Assembly (NCBI GenBank): GCA_031272305.1
Contig: JAISUA010000213.1
Location: forward strand, 1 to 5,615
Length of the DNA: 5,615 bases
Direction: 5' to 3'
Source: Clostridioides sp.
GTDB taxonomy: Bacteria > Bacillota > Clostridia > Peptostreptococcales > Peptostreptococcaceae
Shown here: in pieces, positions 5,561-5,615 of the stretch
How positions within the stretch are numbered: the stretch's first letter is position 1
How the letters are laid out: the number at the start of each line of letters is the position of its first letter
Notes under the pieces: generated by a model
What the model was told of the DNA's origin: nothing
Database searches by the model: none
What the model saw: only the letters and a program-made list of their open reading frames with translations
Translations under genes and position numbers: made by a program

Positions 5561-5615
5561 ATAATTTTAACTGATATAAATTATTCACAGAAATTATTTA
5601 AATATGTATATATTA

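Larger units (their letters stand above)
4799..5615. other. AT-rich tail with no supportable gene
   Basis: Nothing coding can be supported in these 817 bases on either strand: open stretches are short, lack Shine-Dalgarno sequences and resemble no family I know. The composition is distinctly more AT-rich than the genes. The region does hold inverted repeats (listed separately). An 11-bp interrupted palindrome, ATAAGTCTTAT, occurs at 4817-4827 and 4964-4974; the second copy abuts the large hairpin at 4975. No tRNA, rRNA, riboswitch or T-box core is recognisable. It may be a long spacer, decayed gene remains or an unrecognised structured RNA. Confidence 0.7.

Noticed and set aside
5581..5589. 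DnaA box TTATTCACA and a possible replication origin
   Set aside because: It is a single match to TTATNCACA in very AT-rich DNA, with no cluster of boxes and no dnaA or dnaN nearby.
4799..5615. CRISPR array, tRNA, T-box or riboswitch in the tail
   Set aside because: No regularly spaced long repeats, tRNA arms or T-box core sequence (TGGNACC) were found; the repeats present are two-copy or palindromic.

Overview
The window is a branched-chain amino acid locus from a low-GC bacterium. It is AT-rich, with AGA as the main arginine codon, strong GGAGG-type ribosome sites and clostridial-looking LeuB/LeuC/LeuD sequences. An anaerobic Firmicute of the Clostridia type is the most likely source; the species cannot be read from the sequence. 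All supportable genes lie on the + strand.

Layout: positions 3-947 hold the 3' seven-eighths of leuB (3-isopropylmalate dehydrogenase), cut by the window edge. After a 118-nt gap with a candidate promoter come two complete sets of the two-subunit isomerase/dehydratase of the aconitase superfamily, each with the small subunit first. Set 1 is leuD1 (1066-1587) and leuC1 (1592-2832); set 2 is leuD2 (2884-3384) and leuC2 (3395-4798). Each small subunit sits 4-10 nt before its large subunit, and the sets are 51 nt apart, so this reads as one operon or two tightly joined pairs. From 4799 to 5615 no gene can be supported. That AT-rich tail holds several inverted repeats, one of them a 22-bp stem ending in a T-run that probably terminates the operon.

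How the genes work together: LeuCD moves the hydroxyl of 2-isopropylmalate to give 3-isopropylmalate, which LeuB oxidises and decarboxylates on the way to leucine. The same enzymes can serve the citramalate route to 2-oxobutyrate and isoleucine. Two divergent LeuCD pairs beside one LeuB suggest that one pair handles isopropylmalate and the other a related 2-hydroxyacid. The sequence does not decide which is which.

The window's oddities lie in the large subunits. leuC1 is broken by a single missing base in an A-run/T-run (2518-2525), although the rest is intact, including the three iron-sulfur cysteines. leuC2 carries about 53 extra residues of almost pure Asn/Lys/Ile/Tyr/Glu/Thr low-complexity sequence just after its first ten residues. 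Short tandem duplications with periods that are multiples of three (21 bp x3 at the end of leuC1, 15 bp x2 inside the leuC2 insert, 15 bp x2 in the tail) suggest frequent replication slippage. I do not see a new defence or mobile system; the best leads are the duplicated isomerase, its frameshift and its low-complexity insertion.
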